8,184 nt of DNA from contig CAKSZS010000062.1 of NCBI GenBank assembly GCA_934525845.1, forward strand, positions 1 to 8,184. The letters are read 5' to 3'. Position 1 is the stretch's first letter, and every line of letters begins with the position of its first letter. Under the pieces are notes generated by a model. That model saw only the letters and a list, made by a program, of their open reading frames with translations. It made no database searches and was not told the origin of the DNA. The DNA comes from an uncultured Faecalibacterium sp. (GTDB lineage Bacteria > Bacillota > Clostridia > Oscillospirales > Ruminococcaceae). Positions 1 through 5,021 of this stretch are shown piece after piece. The position numbers and the translations under genes were made by a program.

Positions 1-215
1 CCCACGTTATCTGCCAGCTTCTTCAGCACCTCGTTGTCGTTGTAGCCGGGGCTCAGGGCAGACTGACCGCCCACGATGTCAAAGCTGGTCTGGTCGGTGT
101 TGGAGGGGTCCGGTCCAGCGGCCTTTTTGCTGCCGCCGCAGGCAGACAGTGCCACGGCAGAACCGGCAACGGCGCAAACCTTCAGGAAATTGCGGCGAGA
201 GATCATCTTTTTCAT
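1..215 (-). CDS. Carbohydrate ABC transporter substrate-binding lipoprotein, N-terminal part only
   Basis: The first 71 residues are present; the rest lies beyond the left edge. The start is the ATG at 213-215, preceded by AAAAGGAG (223-230) with a 7-base spacer. Residues 1-25 form an export signal with a basic start, a twin-arginine stretch SRRNFLK at 6-12, a hydrophobic core, and a lipobox LSAC ending at Cys26. A low-complexity Gly/Ser/Lys/Ala/Pro linker follows, as in lipid-anchored solute-binding proteins. The gene lies downstream of two sugar permease genes on the same strand, which is the usual partner arrangement. I infer that it captures the sugar outside the membrane and delivers it to those permeases; sucrose or a related fructoside is suggested by the enzymes encoded across the control region. 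The family assignment rests on signal, lipobox and context, because the ligand-binding domain is not visible. Confidence 0.85.
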   Translation of the reverse strand, partial: MKKMISRRNFLKVCAVAGSAVALSACGGSKKAAGPDPSNTDQTSFDIVGGQSALSPGYNDNEVLKKLADNV

Positions 216-237
216 GGTTGTTCTCCTTTTCTGTAAT

Positions 238-246
238 GTTATATCA
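238..246 (-). promoter_or_regulatory. Possible extended -10 promoter for the binding-protein gene
   Basis: On the minus strand this reads TGATATAAC, a TGn extension followed by TATAAC (5 of 6 matches to the -10 consensus). I see no good -35 hexamer at 16-18 bases upstream. Transcription would begin near 231, giving a leader of only about 16 bases that still contains the Shine-Dalgarno sequence. If real, it would allow the binding protein to be made in excess of the permeases. The call rests on one hexamer and its position. Confidence 0.35.
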
Positions 247-258
247 GATTCTTTTCGT

Positions 259-342
259 TTTCTGGAATGGGCAGCGGATTCTGCGCCCTGTTCATCAAGC
301 TCCATCGCTTTCTGTTCCGGGCAACGGCTTCAGCGCCCTCTT
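259..342. repeat. Imperfect direct repeat, two 34-base units 50 bases apart
   Basis: Units 259-292 and 309-342 match at about 26 of 34 positions by hand alignment. Both have TTTCTG, four unlike bases, then GGGCA, CGG, TTC and GCGCCCT. Each can fold on itself by pairing GGGC with GCGCCC across a 7-9 base loop; in the first unit 269-275 pairs with 283-288 with one bulged base. The units lie in the non-coding gap between the second permease and the binding-protein gene and would be transcribed in its leader. They could be remnants of a dispersed intergenic repeat of the host genome or a local duplication; the window alone cannot tell. Confidence 0.55.
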
Positions 343-363
343 GCGGTTCCCTGCATCCGCTTC

Positions 364-397
364 GACCCTTGGGCGGGTCTCGCGTCTTGCAGACCGC
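364..397. other. Mutually exclusive hairpins in the intergenic gap
   Basis: GGGTC at 375-379 can pair with GACCC at 364-368 (6-base loop). Alternatively, the overlapping stretch 373-380 can pair with AGACCGC at 391-397 (one bulged base, 10-base loop). The two pairings exclude each other. They are part of the highly structured RNA that separates the permease and binding-protein coding regions on the minus strand. A regulatory switch is possible, but such short GC-rich stems also occur by chance. Confidence 0.35.
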
Positions 398-403
398 TGC
401 GCC

Positions 404-447
404 AAAAATTGCTCCCTGTTTCGGCCGCAGGCCGCGGTCGCAATTTT
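404..447 (-). terminator. Terminator-like stem-loop overlapping the permease stop codon
   Basis: AAAATTGC at 405-412 pairs with GCAATTTT at 440-447, giving an 8-base outer stem. Inside it CGGCC (422-426) pairs with GGCCG (430-434) across a GCA loop, with an unpaired internal region between the two stems. On the minus strand the 3' arm runs into five T residues (408-404), so the element resembles a leaky intrinsic terminator or a 3' stabilising hairpin. It begins within the TAA stop of the permease gene (446-448). As the binding-protein gene follows on the same strand, partial termination or processing here could set different transporter subunit levels. Most of the T run is itself paired in the stem, which weakens a pure terminator reading. 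Confidence 0.45.
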
Positions 448-1360
448 AGCCCTTGACCGCACCGGCCATGAAGCCTTTTTCAAAATACTTCTGTACAAAG
501 GGGTAAACGATCAGCATGGGGGCGGCGGCCACGATGATGGAAGCAAACTTGATCATTTCGGTCAGCTTATTCAGTTCTGCAAAGCCGCCCGCTACCATAG
601 AGGACTGGCTGGCGCTGGTGGAGCTCTTGATCAGGATATTGCGCAGCACCAGCGGCAACGGAGCCTGATCGGCTCTCAGGTAGATCAGAGCGGTGAACCA
701 GTCGTTCCAGTAGGCCACCATGCTGTACACCACCATAACGGCCATAATGGAACGGCTCAGGGGGATGACCATCTTTACAAAGACGGTCCACTTGGAGGCA
801 CCGTCGATCTCGGCGGCCTCCAGCAGCTCCCGGGGAATATTGTTCTCAAAGAAGTTGCGGACGATGATCACGTTGCCCACCGCCACCACACCGGGCAGGA
901 ACAGGGCCCACATACTGCCCAGCAGACCGGTCTGCTTGACGATGAGGTAGGTAGGCACCAGACCGCCGCCGAAATACATGGTGATGACGAAGAACAGGCT
1001 GATGTACTTGCGCCCGGGCAGATCCTTCACGCTCAGCGGGTAAGCCACAAGATAGATCATAACCACCGAGTAGATGGTACCGATGACGGTGTACTTGATG
1101 CTGTTCATAAAACCGGAGAACAGCGCACTGTCTGCAAACACAGCCTGATAGCCCTTCAGGGTGAACTGGCTGGGCAGCAGGAAGGTCTTGCCGGCGTACA
1201 CATCGTAGGGATCCGAGAAGGATGCCACCAGAACGTAGTACAGCGGGTAAGCCACAATGAGCATGACGGCGGCGCAGATGACCACCAGAACGATGTCGCT
1301 GACCTTATCGGACAGACCGCCGGGCTGTTTTTGACGGGATGCTGCAATGTTTTTTGCCAT
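446..1360 (-). CDS. Carbohydrate ABC transporter permease, LplC/YtcP type
   Basis: This 304-residue inner-membrane subunit forms half of the channel of a sugar importer. Hydrophobic segments are visible near residues 22-45, 86-110, 117-142, 150-168, 203-225 and 270-290. The cytoplasmic EAA loop that docks on the ATPase is clear at residues 181-204, beginning EAAEIDGAS and ending IPLSRS. The C-terminus FEKGFMAGAVKG is typical of this subfamily. Length matches the family (about 290-305). The start at 1358-1360 is preceded by AAAGGGGG (1370-1377), which overlaps the stop codon of the upstream permease; only 15 bases separate the two genes, so they are co-transcribed and probably translated together. 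Substrate is not readable from the sequence. No ATPase gene is nearby, so a shared MsmX/MsmK-type ATPase encoded elsewhere is expected. Confidence 0.95.
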   Translation of the reverse strand: MAKNIAASRQKQPGGLSDKVSDIVLVVICAAVMLIVAYPLYYVLVASFSDPYDVYAGKTFLLPSQFTLKGYQAVFADSALFSGFMNSIKYTVIGTIYSVVMIYLVAYPLSVKDLPGRKYISLFFVITMYFGGGLVPTYLIVKQTGLLGSMWALFLPGVVAVGNVIIVRNFFENNIPRELLEAAEIDGASKWTVFVKMVIPLSRSIMAVMVVYSMVAYWNDWFTALIYLRADQAPLPLVLRNILIKSSTSASQSSMVAGGFAELNKLTEMIKFASIIVAAAPMLIVYPFVQKYFEKGFMAGAVKG

Positions 1361-1375
1361 AACGGCTCGCCCCCT

Positions 1376-2323
1376 TTACACAAAGCTGACGTCCGCCGCC
1401 TTTTTAGCGATGCGGTTGACGATGATGAGCAGGATGATGTTGACCACCGTATTGAACAGACCCACAGCGGTGGAATAACTGTACTTGGCGTTGATAATGC
1501 CCTGTTCGTAGACGTACACGGCAATGATATCGCTGGTTGCCTTGTTCAGTTCGGTCTGCAGCAGCAGCACCTTTTCAAAGCCCACGTTCATCAGGTTGCC
1601 TACGCTCATAATGAGCTGCAAAACGATCATGGGCACCAGTTCCGGGATGTCAATGTGCAGGATGCGCTGGAACATGGACGCGCCATCGATCTTAGCGGCT
1701 TCGTACAGGCTGGTATCCACAGCAGCCAGACAAGCCATATAAATGATGGTACCCCAGCCAGCTTCCTGCCAGATACCGGAGGCCACATAAATGGTACGGA
1801 ATGCAGTGCTCTCCGAGAGGAAGTCCACGCTGGTGCCCAGGATCAGGTTCAGCAGACCGCCGGACGGACTGAGGAAGATCTTGATCATACCACAGATGAC
1901 CATGGTGGAGATGAAGTGGGGTGCATACAGCACCGTCTGCACCACCCGCTTGAACTTTGCAAAGCGCAGCTGGTTGATGCACAGGGACAGGATGATGGGG
2001 ATGGGAAAACTCCACAGCAGGCTGTACAGGCTCAGCAGCACGGTGTTTTTGATCATACGCACACAGTTGGGTGCGGTGAAGAACCGTTCAAACCAGTACA
2101 GCCCCACCCACTCGCTGCCGGTGATGCCCCGGCTTGCCTTGAAATCCCGGAAGGCAATCTGGATGCCGTACATGGGCCAGTACTTATAAACGATGGTCAG
2201 CACCACCGGGATCAGCAGCATCACATAGAGCTGCCAGTTTTCCCGCAGCCGTTGGCTGAGGCTTTTGCGGTGGACCGGGATAGCGTCCAGCTGACGTGCA
2301 GCAGCTGGCGAGGTCTGCGTCAT
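1376..2323 (-). CDS. Carbohydrate ABC transporter permease, LplB type
   Basis: This 315-residue membrane subunit is the partner of the permease encoded just downstream. After a hydrophilic N-terminus there is a hydrophobic segment at residues 32-48, followed by the YWPMYGIQIAFRDFK stretch (48-62) characteristic of LplB-type permeases. Further membrane segments lie near 93-118, 128-150, 176-204, 230-246 and 284-303. The EAA loop is at 208-231, with YEAAKIDGAS and then IPELVP. I chose the ATG at 2321-2323 because GGAGG lies 7 bases upstream (2331-2335). An in-frame upstream ATG at 2390-2392 would add 23 residues, but these are read through two leader hairpins and lack family character. It is the first gene of the leftward operon, about 100 bases downstream of the predicted transcription start and its operator. 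Confidence 0.95.
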   Translation of the reverse strand: MTQTSPAAARQLDAIPVHRKSLSQRLRENWQLYVMLLIPVVLTIVYKYWPMYGIQIAFRDFKASRGITGSEWVGLYWFERFFTAPNCVRMIKNTVLLSLYSLLWSFPIPIILSLCINQLRFAKFKRVVQTVLYAPHFISTMVICGMIKIFLSPSGGLLNLILGTSVDFLSESTAFRTIYVASGIWQEAGWGTIIYMACLAAVDTSLYEAAKIDGASMFQRILHIDIPELVPMIVLQLIMSVGNLMNVGFEKVLLLQTELNKATSDIIAVYVYEQGIINAKYSYSTAVGLFNTVVNIILLIIVNRIAKKAADVSFV

Positions 2324-2349
2324 AAAAACTCCTCCTTCTTTTTCTGTTT

Positions 2350-2391
2350 CCGCAGCCCCTGCGGAGTGGGTGCTCCCGCCGTGTGGGAGCA
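2350..2391 (-). promoter_or_regulatory. Two tandem hairpins in the permease-operon leader
   Basis: CCGCAG (2350-2355) pairs perfectly with CTGCGG (2359-2364) over a CCC loop. TGCTCCC (2371-2377) pairs perfectly with GGGAGCA (2385-2391) over a 7-base loop. Both lie in the roughly 100-base untranslated leader between the predicted leftward start site and the first permease. On the minus strand neither is followed by a T run, so they look like leader structures or RNA stabilisers. On the plus strand the second is followed by TTTT and later six Ts, so it could terminate transcription reading into the control region from the left. Function is inferred. Confidence 0.5.
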
Positions 2392-2406
2392 TTTTCGGTG
2401 TTTTTT

Positions 2407-2420
2407 GTGAAACGTTACAC
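2407..2420 (-). promoter_or_regulatory. LacI-type operator for the transporter operon
   Basis: GTGAAACGTTACAC is a near-perfect inverted repeat (12 of 14 positions symmetrical) around a central CG, the usual form of LacI-family operators. It starts about 7 bases downstream of the predicted leftward transcription start (near 2427), where bound repressor would block promoter escape. Its core AAACGTT is shared with the palindrome at 2689-2698 in front of the repressor gene, which supports recognition by the repressor encoded here. A global CcpA-type regulator could bind similar sequences and cannot be excluded. Confidence 0.7.
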
Positions 2421-2433
2421 GGCTTGTGTCACA

Positions 2434-2462
2434 AAGATAGCACGCAGAATGTCATCTGTCAA
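2434..2462 (-). promoter_or_regulatory. Promoter of the leftward transporter operon
   Basis: Read on the minus strand, TTGACA (2462-2457, a perfect -35) is separated by exactly 17 bases from TATCTT (2439-2434, 4 of 6 matches), which is preceded by TGC, an extended -10. Start of transcription is expected near 2427. The palindrome at 2407-2420 lies immediately downstream, consistent with a repressible promoter for the permease and binding-protein genes. Confidence 0.75.
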
Positions 2463-2525
2463 CCAGATTTTTTGAAAAGGTCGGCTTGTATCCATGTTTT
2501 CAACGTTTTGCACACTTCAAGTCGC

Positions 2526-2556
2526 TTTGTTTTGTGCATTTTGTTGTGGTTTGTTG
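2526..2556. other. G/T-rich tract in the control region
   Basis: Between the two promoters the plus strand consists almost only of T and G (TTTG, TTGT and GTGG words), broken by a single CA near 2538. It carries no reading frame of note and no palindrome. It may act as a flexible or easily melted spacer between operators, or be a simple AT-rich intergenic stretch. No function can be assigned. Confidence 0.35.
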
Positions 2557-2558
2557 CT

Positions 2559-2581
2559 ATGAAACGATTCATGAAATTTCA
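2559..2581. promoter_or_regulatory. Doubled palindrome, upstream operator
   Basis: ATGAAACGATTCAT (2559-2572) is an inverted repeat with 12 of 14 symmetrical positions around a central CG, close to the other two LacI-type sites. TGAAATTTCA (2572-2581) is a perfect 10-base palindrome sharing its first base with the end of the first site. The two centres are 11 bases apart, about one helical turn, so both face the same side of the DNA. The cluster ends about 10 bases before the -35 of the rightward promoter. It may be a secondary operator for looping, or a site for a second regulator or an activator; the sequence does not decide. Confidence 0.6.
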
Positions 2582-2591
2582 CAAAAAAGTC

Positions 2592-2620
2592 TTTACATCC
2601 CCGTGAAACCGTGCTATACT
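2592..2620 (+). promoter_or_regulatory. Promoter of the repressor-enzyme operon
   Basis: TTTACA (2592-2597) and TATACT (2615-2620) are separated by exactly 17 bases and match the sigma70 consensus at 5 of 6 positions each by my count. Transcription would start near 2627, leaving a leader of about 93 bases before the repressor start codon. A half-site GTGAAAC lies inside the spacer at 2603-2609. The leader contains a hairpin (CGGAC 2654-2658 with GTCCG 2666-2670) and the proximal operator. Confidence 0.8.
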
Positions 2621-2635
2621 GAAGCCACAGGAACC

Positions 2636-2689
2636 ATGAACCTTGCGGAAAAACGGACATATTTCGTCCGCATATCCCGTTTGAAATAG
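2636..2689 (+). CDS. Possible leader peptide, 17 residues
   Basis: An ATG at 2636-2638 opens a frame of 17 codons (MNLAEKRTYFVRISRLK) closed by TAG at 2687-2689. It starts only about 9 bases after the predicted transcription start, with CAGGA three bases upstream, which is too close for a strong ribosome site. The product would be basic. Its stop overlaps the first base of the proximal operator and a hairpin (2654-2670) lies inside it. It could be a leader peptide coupling translation to downstream expression, or a chance frame; I lean slightly to chance. Confidence 0.25.
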   Translation: MNLAEKRTYFVRISRLK

Positions 2690-2698
2690 AAACGTTTC
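2689..2698 (+). promoter_or_regulatory. LacI-type operator before the repressor gene
   Basis: GAAACGTTTC is a perfect 10-base palindrome with a central CG. It lies about 65 bases downstream of the predicted rightward start site and 8 bases before the AAGGAG ribosome site (2706-2711). Bound repressor would act as a roadblock and give autoregulation of the repressor together with the downstream enzyme genes. The same AAACGTT core occurs at 2407-2420 in front of the transporter operon; the centres are 280 bases apart. Confidence 0.75.
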
Positions 2699-2719
2699 AC
2701 AAGAAAAGGAGTGAACCGC

Positions 2720-3727
2720 ATGGCAAAGCAGAGCAGTGCCCCCACCATGAAAGATGTGGCAAAAGAGGCAGGCGTGTCCCTCGGCACCGTGTCCAAGGTC
2801 ATCAACGGCATCCCGGTGGGCGAGGAATACCGCAAAAAGGTGGAGCAGGCCATCAAGGAACTGGACTACCACCTGAACGCCTATGCGCGCGGCCTGAAAA
2901 GCAACCGCACCAATACCATCGCCGTCATCCTGCCCACCATCGCACATCCCTATTTCGGCCTGATCGCTCATTGCATCAACAGCTCACTGCAAAAGCGCGG
3001 CTACCGGATGCTGCTCTGCGATACCGACTATGACAATGAAAAAGAGCAGGAAATGATCCGCATGGCCGAGCAGAACAAGGTGGACGGCATCATTGCCCTG
3101 ACCTATGACCCGAAGCTGGAAGTACCCTCGGAGATCAACTCCGTCTCCATCGACCGGTATCTCGGCGCCAACATCCCCTGCGTGGCATCAGATAACTACG
3201 CAGGCGGGCGGCTGGCCGCCGAAAAGCTGATGGAAAACGGCTGCAGGAAGCTCGCCTTCCTGCGCGTCGGTTCCAGCATCGTGGGCGAGACCAACAAACG
3301 CAAGGACGGCTTTGTGGCCGCCTGTGAAGCCGCAGGCGTTCCTTATGAAATAAAGAATCTGGAAGATGCGCGGGACGGCACCGTCTTTGACCCCCTGGCC
3401 GAGTTCGCGGTGTTCCTGGACGATCATCTGCAGGACGGCGTGTTGGAGTTTGACGGCATCTTCTGCGTGACCGACCGTCTGGCCTACCAGATTGTTCAGC
3501 TGCTGCGTCTCATGGGGCTTCGGGTGCCCGAGGACGTGCAGGTCATCGGCTTTGACGGGCTGCGCACCTTCGGCGACATGGATTATTACTGTTCCACCAT
3601 CGTTCAGCCCGTGGACGCCATCGCAGAGACCTGCGTGGAAGTCGTGCTAAACGAGAACCGCGCCAATACCCCCTCCCTGCTGTGCCTGCCGGTCAGCTAT
3701 GCTTACGGCGGCACCACCAAGGCATGA
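2720..3727 (+). CDS. LacI-family transcriptional repressor of the locus
   Basis: This 335-residue protein has the family's normal length and order. Residues 9-30 form the helix-turn-helix (TMKDVAKEAGVSLGTVSKVI); the recognition helix has Leu21-Gly22 where LacI has Tyr17-Gln18, and Lys26 where Arg is usual. The hinge helix with the minor-groove Leu is at 50-60 (YHLNAYARGLK). A periplasmic-binding-protein-like sensor domain occupies about 65-335, including VDGIIAL, ASDNYAGGRLAAEKL, and VPEDVQVIGFDG near 269-280. The ATG at 2720 is chosen over an in-frame GTG at 2711 because AAGGAG (2706-2711) lies 8 bases upstream of it. It probably binds the CG-centred palindromes in the control region and releases them on binding sucrose, fructose or a derivative; the ligand is inferred from neighbouring enzymes. 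Its stop overlaps the next start in ATGA. Confidence 0.95.
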   Translation: MAKQSSAPTMKDVAKEAGVSLGTVSKVINGIPVGEEYRKKVEQAIKELDYHLNAYARGLKSNRTNTIAVILPTIAHPYFGLIAHCINSSLQKRGYRMLLCDTDYDNEKEQEMIRMAEQNKVDGIIALTYDPKLEVPSEINSVSIDRYLGANIPCVASDNYAGGRLAAEKLMENGCRKLAFLRVGSSIVGETNKRKDGFVAACEAAGVPYEIKNLEDARDGTVFDPLAEFAVFLDDHLQDGVLEFDGIFCVTDRLAYQIVQLLRLMGLRVPEDVQVIGFDGLRTFGDMDYYCSTIVQPVDAIAETCVEVVLNENRANTPSLLCLPVSYAYGGTTKA

Positions 3728-4422
3728 CCGCCCCGGAAAAAGGCCGGTGGTACTGGGTCAGGAACTGGCTGCATTACCACTGGGTCTATCTCGTCATCGC
3801 AGCCGTGGTGCTCTGGGTGGGCATCAGCTGGCTGGCCAACGCCCTGCACTGGGGCGAGACCCTGCCGGACTATCAGATCGCCTATGTGGGCAAAAGTGCT
3901 CTGCCGGAGGATACCGCCCACGCCATCGAAGCCGCTTTTGCGCAGTATGGCGAAGACCTGAACGGCGATGGCACTGTCTGCGTCCGGCTGCGCCAGTACG
4001 TCAGCGATACAGAGGACGTGGAAAACGCTTCTACTTACGCGCTTGCCGCACAGATGCAGTTTTTGGCGGATATGAACGCCGAGGAAAGCTATTTTCTGCT
4101 GCTGGATGACCCGGCGCATTTTCAGCTGGACTATCAGGCACTTGCCAACTGGGACGGCACTCCGCCGGGCGACAACGACTATACCGCCGCCGGAAAGACC
4201 GTGCCTTGGGCAGACTGCCCGGTGCTGGCCGGATACGACCTTGGAACGTATCAGACCACCGTGTTGGGAACCACCGTTACTGGCAGCGGCGCAGAACTGG
4301 TAAACGGATTATTTTTAGGCCGCAGGGCCTTTTATGAAGAGCCCAAGAACGAAAAAGCCGCCCTTGCCCGGGAAGGAGCACAGCGGCTGTGGGAGATTCT
4401 GACGGAAGGAGCAACTCCATGA
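3724..4422 (+). CDS. Membrane-anchored exported protein of unknown function
   Basis: I do not recognise a named family in this 232-residue protein. A basic, Trp/Tyr-rich N-terminus is followed by one hydrophobic segment at about residues 20-40, then a soluble domain rich in Asp, Ala and Tyr. The positive N-terminus suggests N-in topology with the domain outside. At 76-85 the stretch GEDLNGDGTV resembles the Asp-rich loop of calcium-binding EF-hand or dockerin-like motifs, but only a single copy is present. The start is the ATG at 3724-3726, overlapping the repressor stop by 4 bases; no good ribosome site precedes it, so translation probably depends on coupling. An upstream in-frame ATG inside the repressor gene (3682) is less likely. 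It overlaps the following lipoprotein gene by 4 bases, so the two products may act together at the cell surface. Confidence 0.85.
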   Translation: MTAPEKGRWYWVRNWLHYHWVYLVIAAVVLWVGISWLANALHWGETLPDYQIAYVGKSALPEDTAHAIEAAFAQYGEDLNGDGTVCVRLRQYVSDTEDVENASTYALAAQMQFLADMNAEESYFLLLDDPAHFQLDYQALANWDGTPPGDNDYTAAGKTVPWADCPVLAGYDLGTYQTTVLGTTVTGSGAELVNGLFLGRRAFYEEPKNEKAALAREGAQRLWEILTEGATP

Positions 4423-5009
4423 AACGGAACTGGTTGTGTGTTGCAGCACTTGCGCTGGCGGCAGTTCTCTGTACTGGCTGCGGTGTGAAGGATGAAAATT
4501 TGAAAAGTGATCCGCTGGTAAATGCGGATGGGACGGCTCCGGTAGGCAAAACGCTGGTTGCCCCTGCCCCGCCGGAGGACTTCACCTTGCTGGACAACAA
4601 GGATATCCTTGCCGCCAACGGCCTGTACTATGCTTCTTGGGTCAACGGAGAACCCCAGCCCTATGAAAACAGCGAGGGTAAGACAGTCGATCTCTATGAT
4701 GCCCAGCTGACGCTGGTGGTGCAGGAAAACAAGACCGAAGAAAAGGCAACTTCCGCTGTTTCCGGCTGGCAGGAGCTGGCACAGCAGAACTACGATATTT
4801 CTGACACACAGACCCTGACTGCCGCCGGGCAGGAGTACACTGTCATTCAGTTTGCCTATCAGGACGAGAGCAACCCCTATGCCTTTGGCGTTGCCGCCTT
4901 TGGACAGAAGGGCACCAGTGCCATAGAGTGGGAGCTTTCCTGTCAGGAGAGCTACACCGGCGATGCACTGGCTGTACTGACCGAATTTCTGAACGGCTGC
5001 ACCTATTAA
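4419..5009 (+). CDS. Small lipoprotein of unknown function
   Basis: This 196-residue product begins with a lipoprotein signal: basic KR at 2-3, a hydrophobic core at 5-17, and CTGC ending at Cys21 as the likely lipidated residue. The residue three before the Cys is Cys rather than the usual Leu, so the lipobox is slightly atypical. The mature part has a Pro/Ala-rich linker to about residue 53, then a compact domain with beta-like stretches such as QLTLVV, YTVIQFAY and AIEWELSC. It is loosely reminiscent of small PsbP-like lipoproteins, which I could not verify. Two further Cys (175 and 194) could form a disulfide. ATG at 4419 overlaps the previous stop as ATGA, with GGAAGGA (4404-4410) upstream. 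I infer a surface partner of the preceding membrane-anchored protein; the function is unknown. Confidence 0.85.
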   Translation: MKRNWLCVAALALAAVLCTGCGVKDENLKSDPLVNADGTAPVGKTLVAPAPPEDFTLLDNKDILAANGLYYASWVNGEPQPYENSEGKTVDLYDAQLTLVVQENKTEEKATSAVSGWQELAQQNYDISDTQTLTAAGQEYTVIQFAYQDESNPYAFGVAAFGQKGTSAIEWELSCQESYTGDALAVLTEFLNGCTY

Positions 5010-5021
5010 GGAGGCGTAGAA

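Noticed and set aside
216..445. CRISPR array suggested by the 50-base spacing of repeats
   Set aside because: Only two units exist, they match at about three quarters of positions, and no cas gene is nearby.
295..498. A 67-codon minus-strand frame crossing the permease end and the intergenic gap
   Set aside because: It reads through the terminator-like hairpin and the direct repeats, has no ribosome site and overlaps the permease coding region in another frame.
149..2410. A 753-codon open frame on the plus strand opposite both permeases
   Set aside because: It is antisense to two clear membrane-protein genes; the His/Gln/Asp-rich composition is what reversed GC-rich codons give. There is no ribosome site and no domain.
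2496..2512. Possible fourth operator, around TTTTCAACGTTTTGCA
   Set aside because: Only the central AACGTT is symmetrical; the left arm does not match GAAACG. At most it is a half-site.
2711..2719. GTG start giving the repressor three extra residues
   Set aside because: The GTG overlaps the last base of AAGGAG, so there would be no spacer; the ATG at 2720 has an 8-base spacer.
2324..2719. Riboswitch in the control region
   Set aside because: I recognise no known aptamer core; the hairpins are simple, and the promoters plus palindromes explain regulation well enough.
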